Part shown: in pieces, positions 9,514-18,520 of the stretch | How positions within the stretch are numbered: position 1 is the stretch's first letter | Layout: each line of letters starts with the position of its first letter | Origin: Steroidobacter gossypii | GTDB lineage: Bacteria; Pseudomonadota; Gammaproteobacteria; Steroidobacterales; Steroidobacteraceae | Assembly: GCF_016801985.1 (NCBI RefSeq) | Contig: NZ_JAEVLS010000004.1 | Location: 248,001-312,000 of the forward strand | DNA length: 64,000 nucleotides | Reading direction: 5' to 3' | Notes under the pieces: generated by a model | The model's input: only the letters and a program-made list of their open reading frames with translations | What the model was told of the DNA's origin: nothing | Databases searched by the model: none | Translations under genes and position numbers: made by a program

Positions 9514-10552
9514 ACGACGGGAGCGCGCCGGCAGGGAGGCGGCCGAGTGGTGGACGGAGATGCAAACGGGCGAAATGGCGCTCGAGCGCCGCGTGGCATT
9601 CGTCGGCTGGCTGCGCGATTCGCCGCTGCACGTCTCCGAGATGCTCCAGGTCGTGGAAGTGCACGACGGTCTGGCGCACTTCAAGCGCTGGGCGCAGATC
9701 AGCACCGAAGGCTCGGAGCAAGACGATGCGCTCGATCGAGTCATCGAGTTCTCCCCCACTTTGAAAACCGCGCCCACTCCGGCGCGGCAGGAAACAAAGC
9801 AAGGGCTGCGGCGCGGCTCCTTCCTGGCTGGCATGGCCGCCTCCGCATTGATCGTCCTTGCAGTCACCGTGTGGTACAGCCTGAGCGGACAAATCATCGA
9901 AACCGAGCGTGGCGAACGTCGCGAGGTGGCGCTCGCCGATGGCAGCGTCGTGCAAGTGGATCCTGAGACCAGGATGCGAGTGAAGATGCGCGACAGCTCG
10001 CGGCGCCTCGTCGTACTCGAACATGGCCGTGCGCTGTTTCGAGTGGCCAAGGATGCGGAACGGCCGTTTCTCGTCGACGCCAACGGCACAGTGGCTCGCG
10101 CGGTGGGCACATCCTTCGCCGTCGAAACCCGAATGCAAGACGTGATCGTCACGGTCGCCGAAGGCAAGGTCGCGGTGTCGGTATCGCCCCCGCCCGGCAC
10201 CAGAAATGCGGAACCCGAGCTCGCGGCGATGCTGATCGCCGATCAACAGTTGACCGTGGGCGGCGCCGCCGCTTCGGCAAGCGTGCGCAAGGTCGATAGT
10301 CAGCGCGAGCTTGCGTGGGCCAGCGGCCGCCTGGTGTTCGAAGACGCGCCGCTGCCGAGCGTTCTCGAACAGTTCAATCGCTATAACAGGGTACAGATGC
10401 GCGTCGACGACGCCGAGCTGGCGCAGCGGCGGATCAGCGGCTCGTTCAACGCCTCCGACCCGAATTCTTTCCTGGCCTTCATGCAAACCGTGGCGCATGT
10501 GCAGGTGACCCGCGACAACGCGCGCAACCTCGTCATCGCTCCGGGTCCATGA
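9500..10552 (+). CDS. FecR-family anti-sigma factor / transmembrane signal transducer
   Basis: 350 residues. The cytoplasmic N-terminal part (residues 1-100) has the DUF4880-type start (EAAEWWTEMQTGE...ERRVAFVGWLRDSPLH) that binds the sigma factor. One membrane segment spans about 106-128. A periplasmic FecR domain follows (RREVALADGSVVQVDPETRM...), then a C-terminal module like the STN fold that meets the receptor's signalling domain. Its start lies inside the end of the sigma gene. By family knowledge it holds FecI inactive, or activates it, according to the state of a TonB receptor. Confidence 0.88.
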   Translation: MDENERRERAGREAAEWWTEMQTGEMALERRVAFVGWLRDSPLHVSEMLQVVEVHDGLAHFKRWAQISTEGSEQDDALDRVIEFSPTLKTAPTPARQETKQGLRRGSFLAGMAASALIVLAVTVWYSLSGQIIETERGERREVALADGSVVQVDPETRMRVKMRDSSRRLVVLEHGRALFRVAKDAERPFLVDANGTVARAVGTSFAVETRMQDVIVTVAEGKVAVSVSPPPGTRNAEPELAAMLIADQQLTVGGAAASASVRKVDSQRELAWASGRLVFEDAPLPSVLEQFNRYNRVQMRVDDAELAQRRISGSFNASDPNSFLAFMQTVAHVQVTRDNARNLVIAPGP

Positions 10553-10616
10553 ACACCGTTGCCAAAGGAGTACGGCACTCGCGGTCTGTTTGAAACGATC
10601 AGTTGGAGACGAAGTA

Positions 10617-11612
10617 ATGACGCGATCTTCCGATAATCCAAAATCGCTGCCGCCGTTCGCGACCATGCGCGCCTTTGAAGCCGTCGGCCGGCTTTGTGGG
10701 GTGAGGCGCGCCGCTCAGGCCCTGAACCTGGATCACGCCGTCGTCAGTCGTCACGTGCGCACGCTGGAAGAATGGGCCGGCGTTCGTCTGCTGCAGCGGG
10801 TCGACGGCAAGACCGTGCTGACCGAGGAAGGCGCCCGATACCACGCGCGCATCTCCACCGCTCTCGCCGAGCTCAACGACGCCAGCAACGAGCTCCTGCT
10901 GCGCAACGACGAGTCGAGCCTGAGCATCTGCTGCGTGCCGGGTTTCGCGTTCGAGTGGCTGATTCCGCGTCTGAGCGCATTCCAGAGCGCCAATCCCGGA
11001 GTGAAGATCGAACTGCACCCGACCGATCAAGGCCCGGATTTCTCCCGCTACGAAGCCAACGTCGATATTCGCTACGTCCACAACGATCAGCTCCATTCGC
11101 GCGCGACGGCGAGCGGCGTGCGTAGCTTCGAGATCGCCCGACCGCCGGTGTACGCGGTGGCGAGCCCGGAATGCGCCGCACGGTTGTCGTATGTGAACTC
11201 GCCGTCGAACCTGCTCGATGCGCCACTGCTGCACGAAGAAAATGAAAGCCAGTGGCGTTCCTGGTTCGCCGAGCAGGGCGTCGCGACGAACGATGTGTCG
11301 CTGTCCGGTCCACGTCTCTGGCACGCTCACATGACCCTGCAGGCCGCGCGACGCGGCCAGGGAGTGGCGCTGGCCAATCCCTTTCTGCTCGGTGATGACT
11401 TGAACGCCGGCCGGCTGGTGCGGCTGCCCGCGGCTTGCGATCAGGAAGTCGCATTGGGAAGTTACATGTTCCTGGCGCGCACCGATCAATGGCAGACACC
11501 GGCGATTGTCCGCTTCCGGCTGTGGTTGAAGGACGCCGCCATGATCAGCCACTTCGGCATGCCGACGCGAGTCGTGCGTGGCGCGCGCGCGCCGGCGGCT
11601 ATGGCTGTATAG
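10617..11612 (+). CDS. LysR-family transcriptional regulator, GcvA-like
   Basis: 331 residues from the ATG at 10617, chosen because GGAG lies 9 bases upstream; a TTG at 10590 would add nine residues. The N-terminal winged helix-turn-helix (residues about 12-70, FATMRAFEAVGRLCGVRRAAQALNL...VSRHVRTLE) is of the GcvA subgroup. It is followed by the periplasmic-binding-protein-like effector domain (CVPGFAFEWLIPRLSAFQ...). LysR proteins commonly control a neighbouring operon. Here the gene converges on the 19-kb minus-strand island, making it a candidate regulator of that island, with the effector unknown. Confidence 0.85.
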   Translation: MTRSSDNPKSLPPFATMRAFEAVGRLCGVRRAAQALNLDHAVVSRHVRTLEEWAGVRLLQRVDGKTVLTEEGARYHARISTALAELNDASNELLLRNDESSLSICCVPGFAFEWLIPRLSAFQSANPGVKIELHPTDQGPDFSRYEANVDIRYVHNDQLHSRATASGVRSFEIARPPVYAVASPECAARLSYVNSPSNLLDAPLLHEENESQWRSWFAEQGVATNDVSLSGPRLWHAHMTLQAARRGQGVALANPFLLGDDLNAGRLVRLPAACDQEVALGSYMFLARTDQWQTPAIVRFRLWLKDAAMISHFGMPTRVVRGARAPAAMAV

Positions 11613-11625
11613 ATCGTTTCCAGAC

Positions 11626-11654
11626 GCCCGGCAGAAGCCGAAACTTTGCCGGGC
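11626..11654. terminator. Hairpin between convergent genes, probable bidirectional terminator
   Basis: Perfect 8-bp arms GCCCGGCA (11626-11633) and TGCCGGGC (11647-11654) with a 13-base loop lie in the 68-bp gap between the lysR stop and the receptor stop. There is no strong T-run on either side, so terminator strength is uncertain. Confidence 0.5.
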
Positions 11655-11680
11655 ATGTCTTCTGGCGAGACTGGCCGAAA

Positions 11681-14600
11681 CTAGAACTTGAAAGTCACGC
11701 CGGCGCGCAACAGTCGGCCGAGCTTGTCCCAACGCCCGTTCTGTGAGCGCGAATACAGGTAGCCCAGGCCCGATGTGCCAATCTGCGGCGTGAGCTCGGG
11801 ATCCCGATCGAGCAGATTTCTTACATTGAAAAACAGCTGCGCGTCGCCGCGGCTACCGAAAACATTGTTCAATCGATAGGACACCGAGGCGTCCAGGTAA
11901 GTCGCTCCATCGATGCCCAGCTGATCGAACGTGCGTTGATGAACCGTGGATTCAGGACAGTCACGTCGACACTCGATGTAATCGTTATCCGCCACCACGC
12001 CACTGAACGAGCGGGCGCTCAGCGAAGCTTGCAAATGATCCAGCTCGTACGCAGCGCTCGCCGTGAGCACCGTGCCAGGCACACCATTGACGATGCCGAC
12101 ACTGTCATCGGGCGGCGCGATGCCATCGTCCGTCACATTCTCCAGGTAACGAGTGCCCGTGAAACGGAAGATCAGGTCGCCCCGCCAATCGGCTGCCAGC
12201 TCTGACAGCGGCAGGTTGAAAGTGGCGTCGACATCGATGCCGCGGGCCGTCTGCCGCGCCAGGTTGTAGTTGCCCTGCTCCACCGTGGTAATCACGCCAT
12301 TCACGCGGGTGATCTTGGAACAAAGATCCGGGCGACCGCCGTAACAAAGATTGATGGTTTGGCTGCCGCTGATGAGCGTCACCGCGTCCTTGACCACGAT
12401 GTCCCAATAATCGACCGACAGCGACAGCCCCGGGACAGCCGGCGGCTGCACCACCACGCCAACGGTCCAGCTGTCTGCCTTCTCCGGCTTCAAGCTCAAA
12501 TTGCCGCGTTGTGTGCGGCCGTGGGTGGGCGTCGTGTTCGTCTCCGGATCGTAGGTCGCGGTCAAACCGATGTTCAGTTCCTGAAACAGCTCGTTGATGT
12601 TCGGCGCGCGAATGTCACGTGAGAGCGTGCCCCGAAATCTGACACCCGCCACCGGCGCATACGTCATGCCCACTTTCCAGGTCTTCACGCTACCCGTGAT
12701 CTCGTAATCGGTGGCGCGAAAGGCCGCCGACAGATCCCAGTTGTCGATCATCGGCATTCTGGCGGCCAGCGGCACCAGCGTTTCGATCGCCGCTTCCGCC
12801 ACGTGATAGCCCGCGTCCAGCGGTTGCAGATTTCCCGAGCGCCATTGGCCGCGCTGAGCGGTTTCGTCCGAATCCACGGTCGCTTCTTCCTTGCGATACT
12901 CGCCGCTGAAGGCCAGAGACACCGGGCCAGCCCAGTTCGAGAACGGCTTGCCGGTGATCGAGGCGGCGTAAACGATTTGCCGCGTGGTTTGATCGGCGTG
13001 CGCCGTACCCAGCAGATATTCCCTCGCGGCAGCGCTGTTCACGCCGACGCCCATGGGATTCCAAGGCACACAGCCGTTCGCTGGGTCGGTCAGCGTCGAG
13101 CGGCATACGATGTCGCCCGTCACAGGATCGCGCACGGCATCGAGCGCCAGCGCGTACTTGAACGTATTCTCGACGTTGCGCGTGTCGTAGCTGCTCGATG
13201 TCTCGCCCAGCTGAGCGTAGGCGTTCCAGCTCCATTGTGTATCCAGCGCCTCCAGCTTGCCCTCGGCGCCCAGCACGTAGCGATTCGCCGAGCGCATGGT
13301 GTCCACCGATACGAACGGCATGTCGTAGTTCATGGTGCCGATGCGGATCGAATCGAGCCCGAGCTCCGTCATCCGCGCCTGCACCGACGCAGGAATGAAT
13401 GGATTGCCCGAAAGAACGAGCGGACCGGCGCCAACCTGGTAATGCGGGAAGGCGACGGCGTAAGTCTCGGACACACCGCGTGACAGCTGCACGAAAGTGT
13501 TCAAACTGTCATTGATGTCGTACGCCACCCGCATGAAAATGTTCTCACGCTTCTGCGCGGGAGCGAGGCTGTAAGCGTCATAGGTCAGCGTTGACCGATA
13601 GTCGCCGCCCGACATGAAATTGTCCCGCGGCACGCCGACACCGTAGTTGAACTGATAAGGTGTGCCGCCCGCGCCGAAGGCAATACCTCGCAACGGTCCG
13701 GAAGTGATGATGCCCCCGTGAGTGGCCTGCGATAGAAACACATCGTTCCCGAGCAGGAACTCGGGCTCGCCGTTGACGCCGTCATAGTTGGGATTGACGT
13801 AATAGTTGCGCGCGGTGCGAGCCCAGCGGCGCGAGCCATTGCCATTGACGACGCCCTCATCGTCGACCATCTCCGCACTCAGCAGCAGATGACCGCGACC
13901 GCCGTCGAAAGGCATGCCTCGAGCGAAGGCCGCTTTCCAATGGCGCGCATCGCCATAGGTGGTGCCGCCGCCGGACAACTCGCCCTTGAAGCCAGTGAAT
14001 TTTCGATCGAGCACGAAGTTGACCACGCCCGCAACGGCATCGGATCCATACACCGCCGATGCGCCGCCAGTCACCGTCTCGACACGTGCGATCAACTGCT
14101 GAGGGAAGTTGTTGGTATCGACCACGCCGGTCGACACCGCGGGTACCGCCCGCTGGCCATCGAGCAACACCAACGTGCGATTTCCGCCCAGGTTTCGTAG
14201 CGCCACGCCGGCGATGCCAGCCTGGTTCGAGCTTGGCACATCGGCGCCAGCGCGCAGCGTCTGCCCTCCCGAGAACTGAGGGGTGGTATAGAGAACATCG
14301 GCGAGCGCCGCGCTCGCGCTACGACTGAATGTATCGGCATCGACCACAGTGACAGGCGTCGGTTGATCGTAACCGTCGCGAATGATGCGCGAGCCGGTCA
14401 CCATCACTTCGGTCAACGTAGTCGGCTCGACCACCGCTGTCGTCGCGGCGAGTGGCAGATCTACCGCGCGTGCAGGGACTGGCGCCGCGGCCGGGCTGCT
14501 GCTGATGGGTTGGGGAGTGATCGACTTCGACTCATTCCAACGCACAATGGCGATGGTGCGCTCGTTGATCACGACATATTTCAGCTTCTGACCTCGGAGC

Positions 14601-14836
14601 AGCTCCTCCAGGGCTTGTGACGCTGTCAACGTCCCTTGCACGGGCCCCACCTCGATGTCGCCGTCCGTGCTGTCGCTGAAGCGGGCGATCTGCAGCCCGG
14701 TCTGGGTCGCCAGCTCGCTCAAGGCCAGGTCGAGCGACTGGCGTGGGATCGCGATGGCATGGCGCTCGAACGTGGAAGCGGGCTCCGCCACCTCGACAAC
14801 GAGGCACGCAGCAGCGCAGGCCACTGTCATTCGCAT
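11681..14836 (-). CDS. TonB-dependent receptor with N-terminal STN signalling domain
   Basis: 1051 residues from the ATG at 14836 (signal peptide MRMTVACAAACLVV...). A GTG at 14863 would only lengthen the N-terminus. An STN domain lies at about 28-100 (RQSLDLALSELATQTGLQI...). The TonB box (EVMVTGSRI) comes next, then a plug with the conserved GGNRTLVLLDGQR and GGASAVYGSDAVAGVVNF motifs. A 22-strand barrel ends in FKF. The STN domain marks it as a transducer that can signal to a FecR protein. The barrel is closely paralogous to the receptors at 21924-24806 and 39594-42452, which lack STN. It lies at the 3' end of the redox island after a gap of about 215 bp, so it may have its own promoter. 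The ligand is unknown. Confidence 0.92.
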   Translation of the reverse strand: MRMTVACAAACLVVEVAEPASTFERHAIAIPRQSLDLALSELATQTGLQIARFSDSTDGDIEVGPVQGTLTASQALEELLRGQKLKYVVINERTIAIVRWNESKSITPQPISSSPAAAPVPARAVDLPLAATTAVVEPTTLTEVMVTGSRIIRDGYDQPTPVTVVDADTFSRSASAALADVLYTTPQFSGGQTLRAGADVPSSNQAGIAGVALRNLGGNRTLVLLDGQRAVPAVSTGVVDTNNFPQQLIARVETVTGGASAVYGSDAVAGVVNFVLDRKFTGFKGELSGGGTTYGDARHWKAAFARGMPFDGGRGHLLLSAEMVDDEGVVNGNGSRRWARTARNYYVNPNYDGVNGEPEFLLGNDVFLSQATHGGIITSGPLRGIAFGAGGTPYQFNYGVGVPRDNFMSGGDYRSTLTYDAYSLAPAQKRENIFMRVAYDINDSLNTFVQLSRGVSETYAVAFPHYQVGAGPLVLSGNPFIPASVQARMTELGLDSIRIGTMNYDMPFVSVDTMRSANRYVLGAEGKLEALDTQWSWNAYAQLGETSSSYDTRNVENTFKYALALDAVRDPVTGDIVCRSTLTDPANGCVPWNPMGVGVNSAAAREYLLGTAHADQTTRQIVYAASITGKPFSNWAGPVSLAFSGEYRKEEATVDSDETAQRGQWRSGNLQPLDAGYHVAEAAIETLVPLAARMPMIDNWDLSAAFRATDYEITGSVKTWKVGMTYAPVAGVRFRGTLSRDIRAPNINELFQELNIGLTATYDPETNTTPTHGRTQRGNLSLKPEKADSWTVGVVVQPPAVPGLSLSVDYWDIVVKDAVTLISGSQTINLCYGGRPDLCSKITRVNGVITTVEQGNYNLARQTARGIDVDATFNLPLSELAADWRGDLIFRFTGTRYLENVTDDGIAPPDDSVGIVNGVPGTVLTASAAYELDHLQASLSARSFSGVVADNDYIECRRDCPESTVHQRTFDQLGIDGATYLDASVSYRLNNVFGSRGDAQLFFNVRNLLDRDPELTPQIGTSGLGYLYSRSQNGRWDKLGRLLRAGVTFKF

Positions 14837-14952
14837 GGTCGTTTCCCGGCCCCCCTGATGCACAACGATTGAGCCAACTGAGTCCAGCGCTCCGGCTCGA
14901 TCTAGGTGTCGAGATCCGTAGCGCCGCGTCGACTGATTCTATTGACTGCGTG

Positions 14953-14977
14953 GCGCCCGGTCGGCCGTGACGGGCGC
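14953..14977. other. Hairpin in the gap before the STN receptor
   Basis: Inverted repeat GCGCCCG (14953-14959) / CGGGCGC (14971-14977) in the gap of about 215 bp between the lipoprotein cytochrome gene and the STN receptor gene. It could terminate the upstream operon, but no T-run follows on the minus strand. The rest of the gap holds no gene. Confidence 0.35.
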
Positions 14978-15051
14978 GGTCATCGCATCGTGCTGTCCCG
15001 ATATGTACCAAACTTTCTTGTGTCGCGCCTCATCTAAAAGCAGTCCGCCGG

Positions 15052-15483
15052 CTAACTGGCCGGGCAAGTCGCGGGATCGTTGTTGGCCTGGTGCAGATAC
15101 GCGATCACATCGGCCCGATCGCCCGCGTCGCTGAAGCCGGCAAAGCCCATCTTGGTGCCGGAGACGTACGTGATTGGCGACGTCAGGAACTCGTCCAGGG
15201 TCTGTGCGTCCCACACCAGCCCCGAATCGCGCATGGCTTGAGAGTATTCGAAGTCCGGCACCGTGCCCGCCGGGCGGCCGAAGAGTTGACAATGCATCGG
15301 CCCGGCGCCGTTCTGTTGCAAGGAATGGCACGCGGCGCATTGCTGGTACAGCTGCTCGCCACGAGCCGCATCGCCTTTGACGGTCGCCGCCGCCATCGCC
15401 GGCCCGTCGCCCGATGAGCCGCCGCAGCCCGCAAGACCTGTCAGCAGGGCGATCCAGACGGCCGAACGCAATGTCGATTTCAT
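15052..15483 (-). CDS. Lipoprotein mono-haem cytochrome c (c2/c550 type)
   Basis: 143 residues from the ATG at 15483. The signal peptide ends in the lipobox LAGC (Cys20), so the protein is lipid-anchored. One CAACH haem site lies at 49-53, and the distal Met ligand is in GTKMGFAGF (M112), the usual arrangement of class I cytochromes of the c2 type. The start overlaps the preceding stop (ATGA). It probably shuttles electrons from the PQQ dehydrogenase and the tri-haem cytochrome of the same operon toward the terminal oxidase. Confidence 0.9.
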   Translation of the reverse strand: MKSTLRSAVWIALLTGLAGCGGSSGDGPAMAAATVKGDAARGEQLYQQCAACHSLQQNGAGPMHCQLFGRPAGTVPDFEYSQAMRDSGLVWDAQTLDEFLTSPITYVSGTKMGFAGFSDAGDRADVIAYLHQANNDPATCPAS

Positions 15484-15953
15484 GAGCAGTTCTCCAGTCG
15501 AGTGGCGTCGTTCCAGCGCAGAGCGAAGTCGGCTAGATTGATCAGATACTCGGTGCAATGGTCGAAGGCGTTGTTCAGGACGGTGACCGACAAGGTCAGC
15601 GAGCCGCGGCAGGTAAACACGCGCAGCTCGCCTTTGCTTGGATCCAACGCGGGCGCACTCATGCCTGTCGATCGCGCCGTGGCTTGCAGCTCACGCAAGA
15701 GCTGAGGCGTCGCGGGCACCAGGGCCGGCATCGTCACGGCGCTGGCATCGAAATCGATGATGAAGCGGCAGGCGCGACCGTGATGCCAGAAGAGCCGGTG
15801 GGTCACGCGGCCGACGCGCGCCTTGCCCAGCTCGAGCCGGCTGAATGCGAATTGCCCCATCAGCTCCTGCAAGGTCTGGTTCACACGCCGGGTCGCGGTC
15901 GAGCGCGCCGGGCGGCTGCATGCGTGATCTACAATCGACAAAGTTTGCATCAT
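15480..15953 (-). CDS. Hypothetical protein encoded between two cytochromes
   Basis: 157 residues with no signal peptide, membrane segment or recognised family. ATG codons at 15953 and 15950 are both possible starts. The central part alternates beta-strand-like stretches (ARVGRVTHRLFWHHGRACRF), with several His and Cys residues. It starts 6 bases after the tri-haem cytochrome stop and overlaps the lipoprotein cytochrome start by ATGA, so it is translated as part of the operon. It is the only apparently cytoplasmic unknown in a run of exported proteins. A role in cytochrome maturation or regulation is conceivable, but nothing in the sequence proves it. Confidence 0.65.
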   Translation of the reverse strand: MMQTLSIVDHACSRPARSTATRRVNQTLQELMGQFAFSRLELGKARVGRVTHRLFWHHGRACRFIIDFDASAVTMPALVPATPQLLRELQATARSTGMSAPALDPSKGELRVFTCRGSLTLSVTVLNNAFDHCTEYLINLADFALRWNDATRLENCS

Positions 15954-15959
15954 GTTCTA

Positions 15960-17180
15960 TTACCGTTGCTTCGCCACTTGCTCGGCGGTGACCGCGCCTG
16001 CCTTGTTGTTCCATGAGGCGCGAATGAAGCTCGCGAGTTGGGCGACCTCCTCGTCGGTCAACAGGTCCGCGAACGGCTCCATCTTTTTCCACTTGGCCGG
16101 CAAGGGCGGCTCGGGCAGCGGCGGTCCATAAAGGATGATGTTGATGAGCGAAGCCGGATCGTTCGCCTGCACGATCGGGCTGTACTTCGCGAGCGCCGTG
16201 CCCGTGTCCTCGGATCCCTCGCCGGTCGGCAGGTGACACGTGCCGCAGTGAACGTCGTACACCAACGCACCTGCCGACATCACATCCTCAGACGCAGGCG
16301 CCGTCGTATCGCCTTCGTTCGCCGGCACACTCTTCAGATACACGGCCATGGCGTGAACGTCGGCATCGCTCAGGTAACGAGTGCTGTTCATGATCACTTC
16401 GTTCATCGGGCCGGAGACGGACACGTGAGCGTTCTTGCCATGCTTCAGATAAGCGGCGATATCCTCGAGCGACCACGCTTGCAGGCCAGTGGCAGCGGAA
16501 GTGAGATTGGGCGCCGACCAGGGGCGGATCTCGCCGGTGGGCACGCGATCGAGGTAAGTGCCTCCCGTCATCGCTGCATCCGATCGTTCCGCACCCAGGA
16601 GATTCCTGGGCGAATGACACGCCGAGCAATGCCCGAGTCCCTCCACGAGATAGGCGCCGCGATTCCATTCCGGCGTCTTATCGGCGAGCGGCTGATACGG
16701 TCCCTCTTCGAAGAACAACGCTTTCCACAGCCCCATCAGCCAGCGCTGGTTGAAGGGAAAGGACATCTCGTTCTCCGGCGGCGACGCGCTCACCGCCGGC
16801 ACGCTCTTCAAATAGGCGAACAAGGCCGCCGCATCTTGATCGGTCACCTTGGTGTAGGCCGTGTATGGGAACACCGGGTATAGATGCGTGCCGTCGGGTC
16901 GCACGCCTTTGCGCAGCGCCTGCGCGAATTGCGCCTCGGTCCAGCTGCCGATGCCGGTCTGCTCGTCCGGTGTGATGTTGGTCGAATAGATCTTGCCGAA
17001 CGGAGTTTCGAAAGCGACGCCGCCCGCCATCGCCTCGCCGTCAGGCGCCGTGTGGCACGAACCGCAGTTGCCAGCGCGCGCCAGATATTCGCCTCGCTCG
17101 ATGAGCGGACTGGACGCCAGCGCCGGTAACACCGACACCGACAGCACCCCCGAGGCCAGCCACTTTGCCAATGAGCTCAT
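15960..17180 (-). CDS. Tri-haem cytochrome c, alcohol/gluconate dehydrogenase subunit type
   Basis: 406 residues with a signal peptide (residues 1-22) and three haem-attachment motifs: CGSCH (39-43), CSACH (185-189) and CGTCH (312-316). Spacing and length match the cytochrome subunit of membrane alcohol and gluconate dehydrogenases (AdhB/GndC type), which takes electrons from a dehydrogenase and reduces ubiquinone. Here the likely partner is the PQQ dehydrogenase encoded upstream in the same operon. It starts 3 bases after the dctA-like stop. The C-terminus lacks an obvious membrane anchor, so association with the membrane would need a partner. Confidence 0.9.
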   Translation of the reverse strand: MSSLAKWLASGVLSVSVLPALASSPLIERGEYLARAGNCGSCHTAPDGEAMAGGVAFETPFGKIYSTNITPDEQTGIGSWTEAQFAQALRKGVRPDGTHLYPVFPYTAYTKVTDQDAAALFAYLKSVPAVSASPPENEMSFPFNQRWLMGLWKALFFEEGPYQPLADKTPEWNRGAYLVEGLGHCSACHSPRNLLGAERSDAAMTGGTYLDRVPTGEIRPWSAPNLTSAATGLQAWSLEDIAAYLKHGKNAHVSVSGPMNEVIMNSTRYLSDADVHAMAVYLKSVPANEGDTTAPASEDVMSAGALVYDVHCGTCHLPTGEGSEDTGTALAKYSPIVQANDPASLINIILYGPPLPEPPLPAKWKKMEPFADLLTDEEVAQLASFIRASWNNKAGAVTAEQVAKQR

Positions 17181-17183
17181 GCT

Positions 17184-18491
17184 TCATTCATCCCCACGCC
17201 TGCCCAGCGCCGCGTCCATCTTGGCTCGATCCAGCTCGTTCTCCCACCGAGCCACGAAAATCGTCGCGACCCCGTTGCCGATGAAATTGGTGAGCGCGCG
17301 ACACTCGCTCATGAACCGATCGATGCCCAGGATCAGCGCCATGCCTTCGATGGGAATGGTGGGCACGACGGCAATCGTCGCGGCGAGCGTGACGAACCCG
17401 GATCCAGTGACGCCGGCGGCGCCCTTGGAAGTGATCATGGCCACCCCGAGCAACGTCAGCTGCTGCGCCAGTGTGAGATCCGTGTTGGTGGCTTGCGCCA
17501 CGAACAGCGCCGCCATGGTCATGTAGATGTTGGTGCCGTCCAGGTTGAACGAATAGCCGGCGGGCACCACCAGGCCGACCACCGGCTTGGAACAGCCCAT
17601 GCGCTCCAGCTTCTGCATCAACGACGGCAATACGCTCTCGGAGGAGCTGGTGCCGAGCACGATCAACAGTTCTTCCTTGATATACGAGATGTAGCGGAAG
17701 ATGTTGACGCCCACCCATCGGGCAATCATTCCGAGCACCACCACCACGAACAGCAGGGCGGTGAGATAGAACGCGGCGACCAGCTTCAGCAACGGCAACA
17801 GCGCCGAGAGGCCATAGCGGCCGATGGTGAAGGCCATCGCGCCAAATGCACCGATGGGCGCGGCCTTCATGATGAAATGGATCAGCTTGAATATCACTTG
17901 CGCGACGCTATCGATGCCGGCGCGCACGCCCTCGCCTCGCGGACCCATCGCCGACAGCGACAAGCCGAACAGCACTGCGATCAACAACACCTGCAGTACG
18001 TCGCCGCCTACGAACGCACTGATCAGCGTGTCCGGGATGATGTGGAGCACGAAGTCGACCATGCTCTGGTGCTCGGCCTGGCTGGTGTAGCCGCTGATGG
18101 CATTGCTGTCGAGCGCGGCGGGATCTGCGTTGAACCCGGCCCCGGGCCGCAACACGTTGGCGACCACCAGGCCGATCATCAGCGCCAGAGTGGAAACGAT
18201 CTCGAAATACAGGATGGCCTTGCCGCCGACTCGCCCGACCTTCTTTGCATCGTGCATGCCGGAGATGCCCGAGACGACGGTGCAAAAGATCACCACGGGG
18301 ATGATCATCTTGATGAGCTTGATGAAGCCGTCGCCCAGCGGCTTCATCGCCTCGCCCCACTGCGGATGCAGGACACCGAGCGTGATGCCGATGGCGATCG
18401 CCAACAAGACCTGCACATACAGAATCTTGTAGAACGGCTGACTCACGCTGCGCGGCGCGGAGAAACCTTCGACGACTGCGGTGTCCTTCAC
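17184..18491 (-). CDS. dctA: C4-dicarboxylate/H+ symporter DctA
   Basis: 435 residues from a GTG at 18491 preceded by GGGGA. A longer ATG form would begin inside the esterase gene. The whole length follows DctA: the N-terminus ([19 protein letters not shown]), the [21 protein letters not shown] segment, the re-entrant [13 protein letters not shown] loop and the [16 protein letters not shown] and [12 protein letters not shown] motifs are all present. DctA is an inner-membrane carrier for succinate, fumarate and malate of the DAACS family. It is embedded between an exported esterase and an exported cytochrome, with gaps of 29 and 3 bases. Substrate breakdown in the periplasm may therefore yield a dicarboxylate; a related organic acid is possible. 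Confidence 0.9.
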   Translation of the reverse strand: MKDTAVVEGFSAPRSVSQPFYKILYVQVLLAIAIGITLGVLHPQWGEAMKPLGDGFIKLIKMIIPVVIFCTVVSGISGMHDAKKVGRVGGKAILYFEIVSTLALMIGLVVANVLRPGAGFNADPAALDSNAISGYTSQAEHQSMVDFVLHIIPDTLISAFVGGDVLQVLLIAVLFGLSLSAMGPRGEGVRAGIDSVAQVIFKLIHFIMKAAPIGAFGAMAFTIGRYGLSALLPLLKLVAAFYLTALLFVVVVLGMIARWVGVNIFRYISYIKEELLIVLGTSSSESVLPSLMQKLERMGCSKPVVGLVVPAGYSFNLDGTNIYMTMAALFVAQATNTDLTLAQQLTLLGVAMITSKGAAGVTGSGFVTLAATIAVVPTIPIEGMALILGIDRFMSECRALTNFIGNGVATIFVARWENELDRAKMDAALGRRGDE

Positions 18492-18520
18492 GATATTCCC
18501 CACCCGCCGTGACGGCGCCG

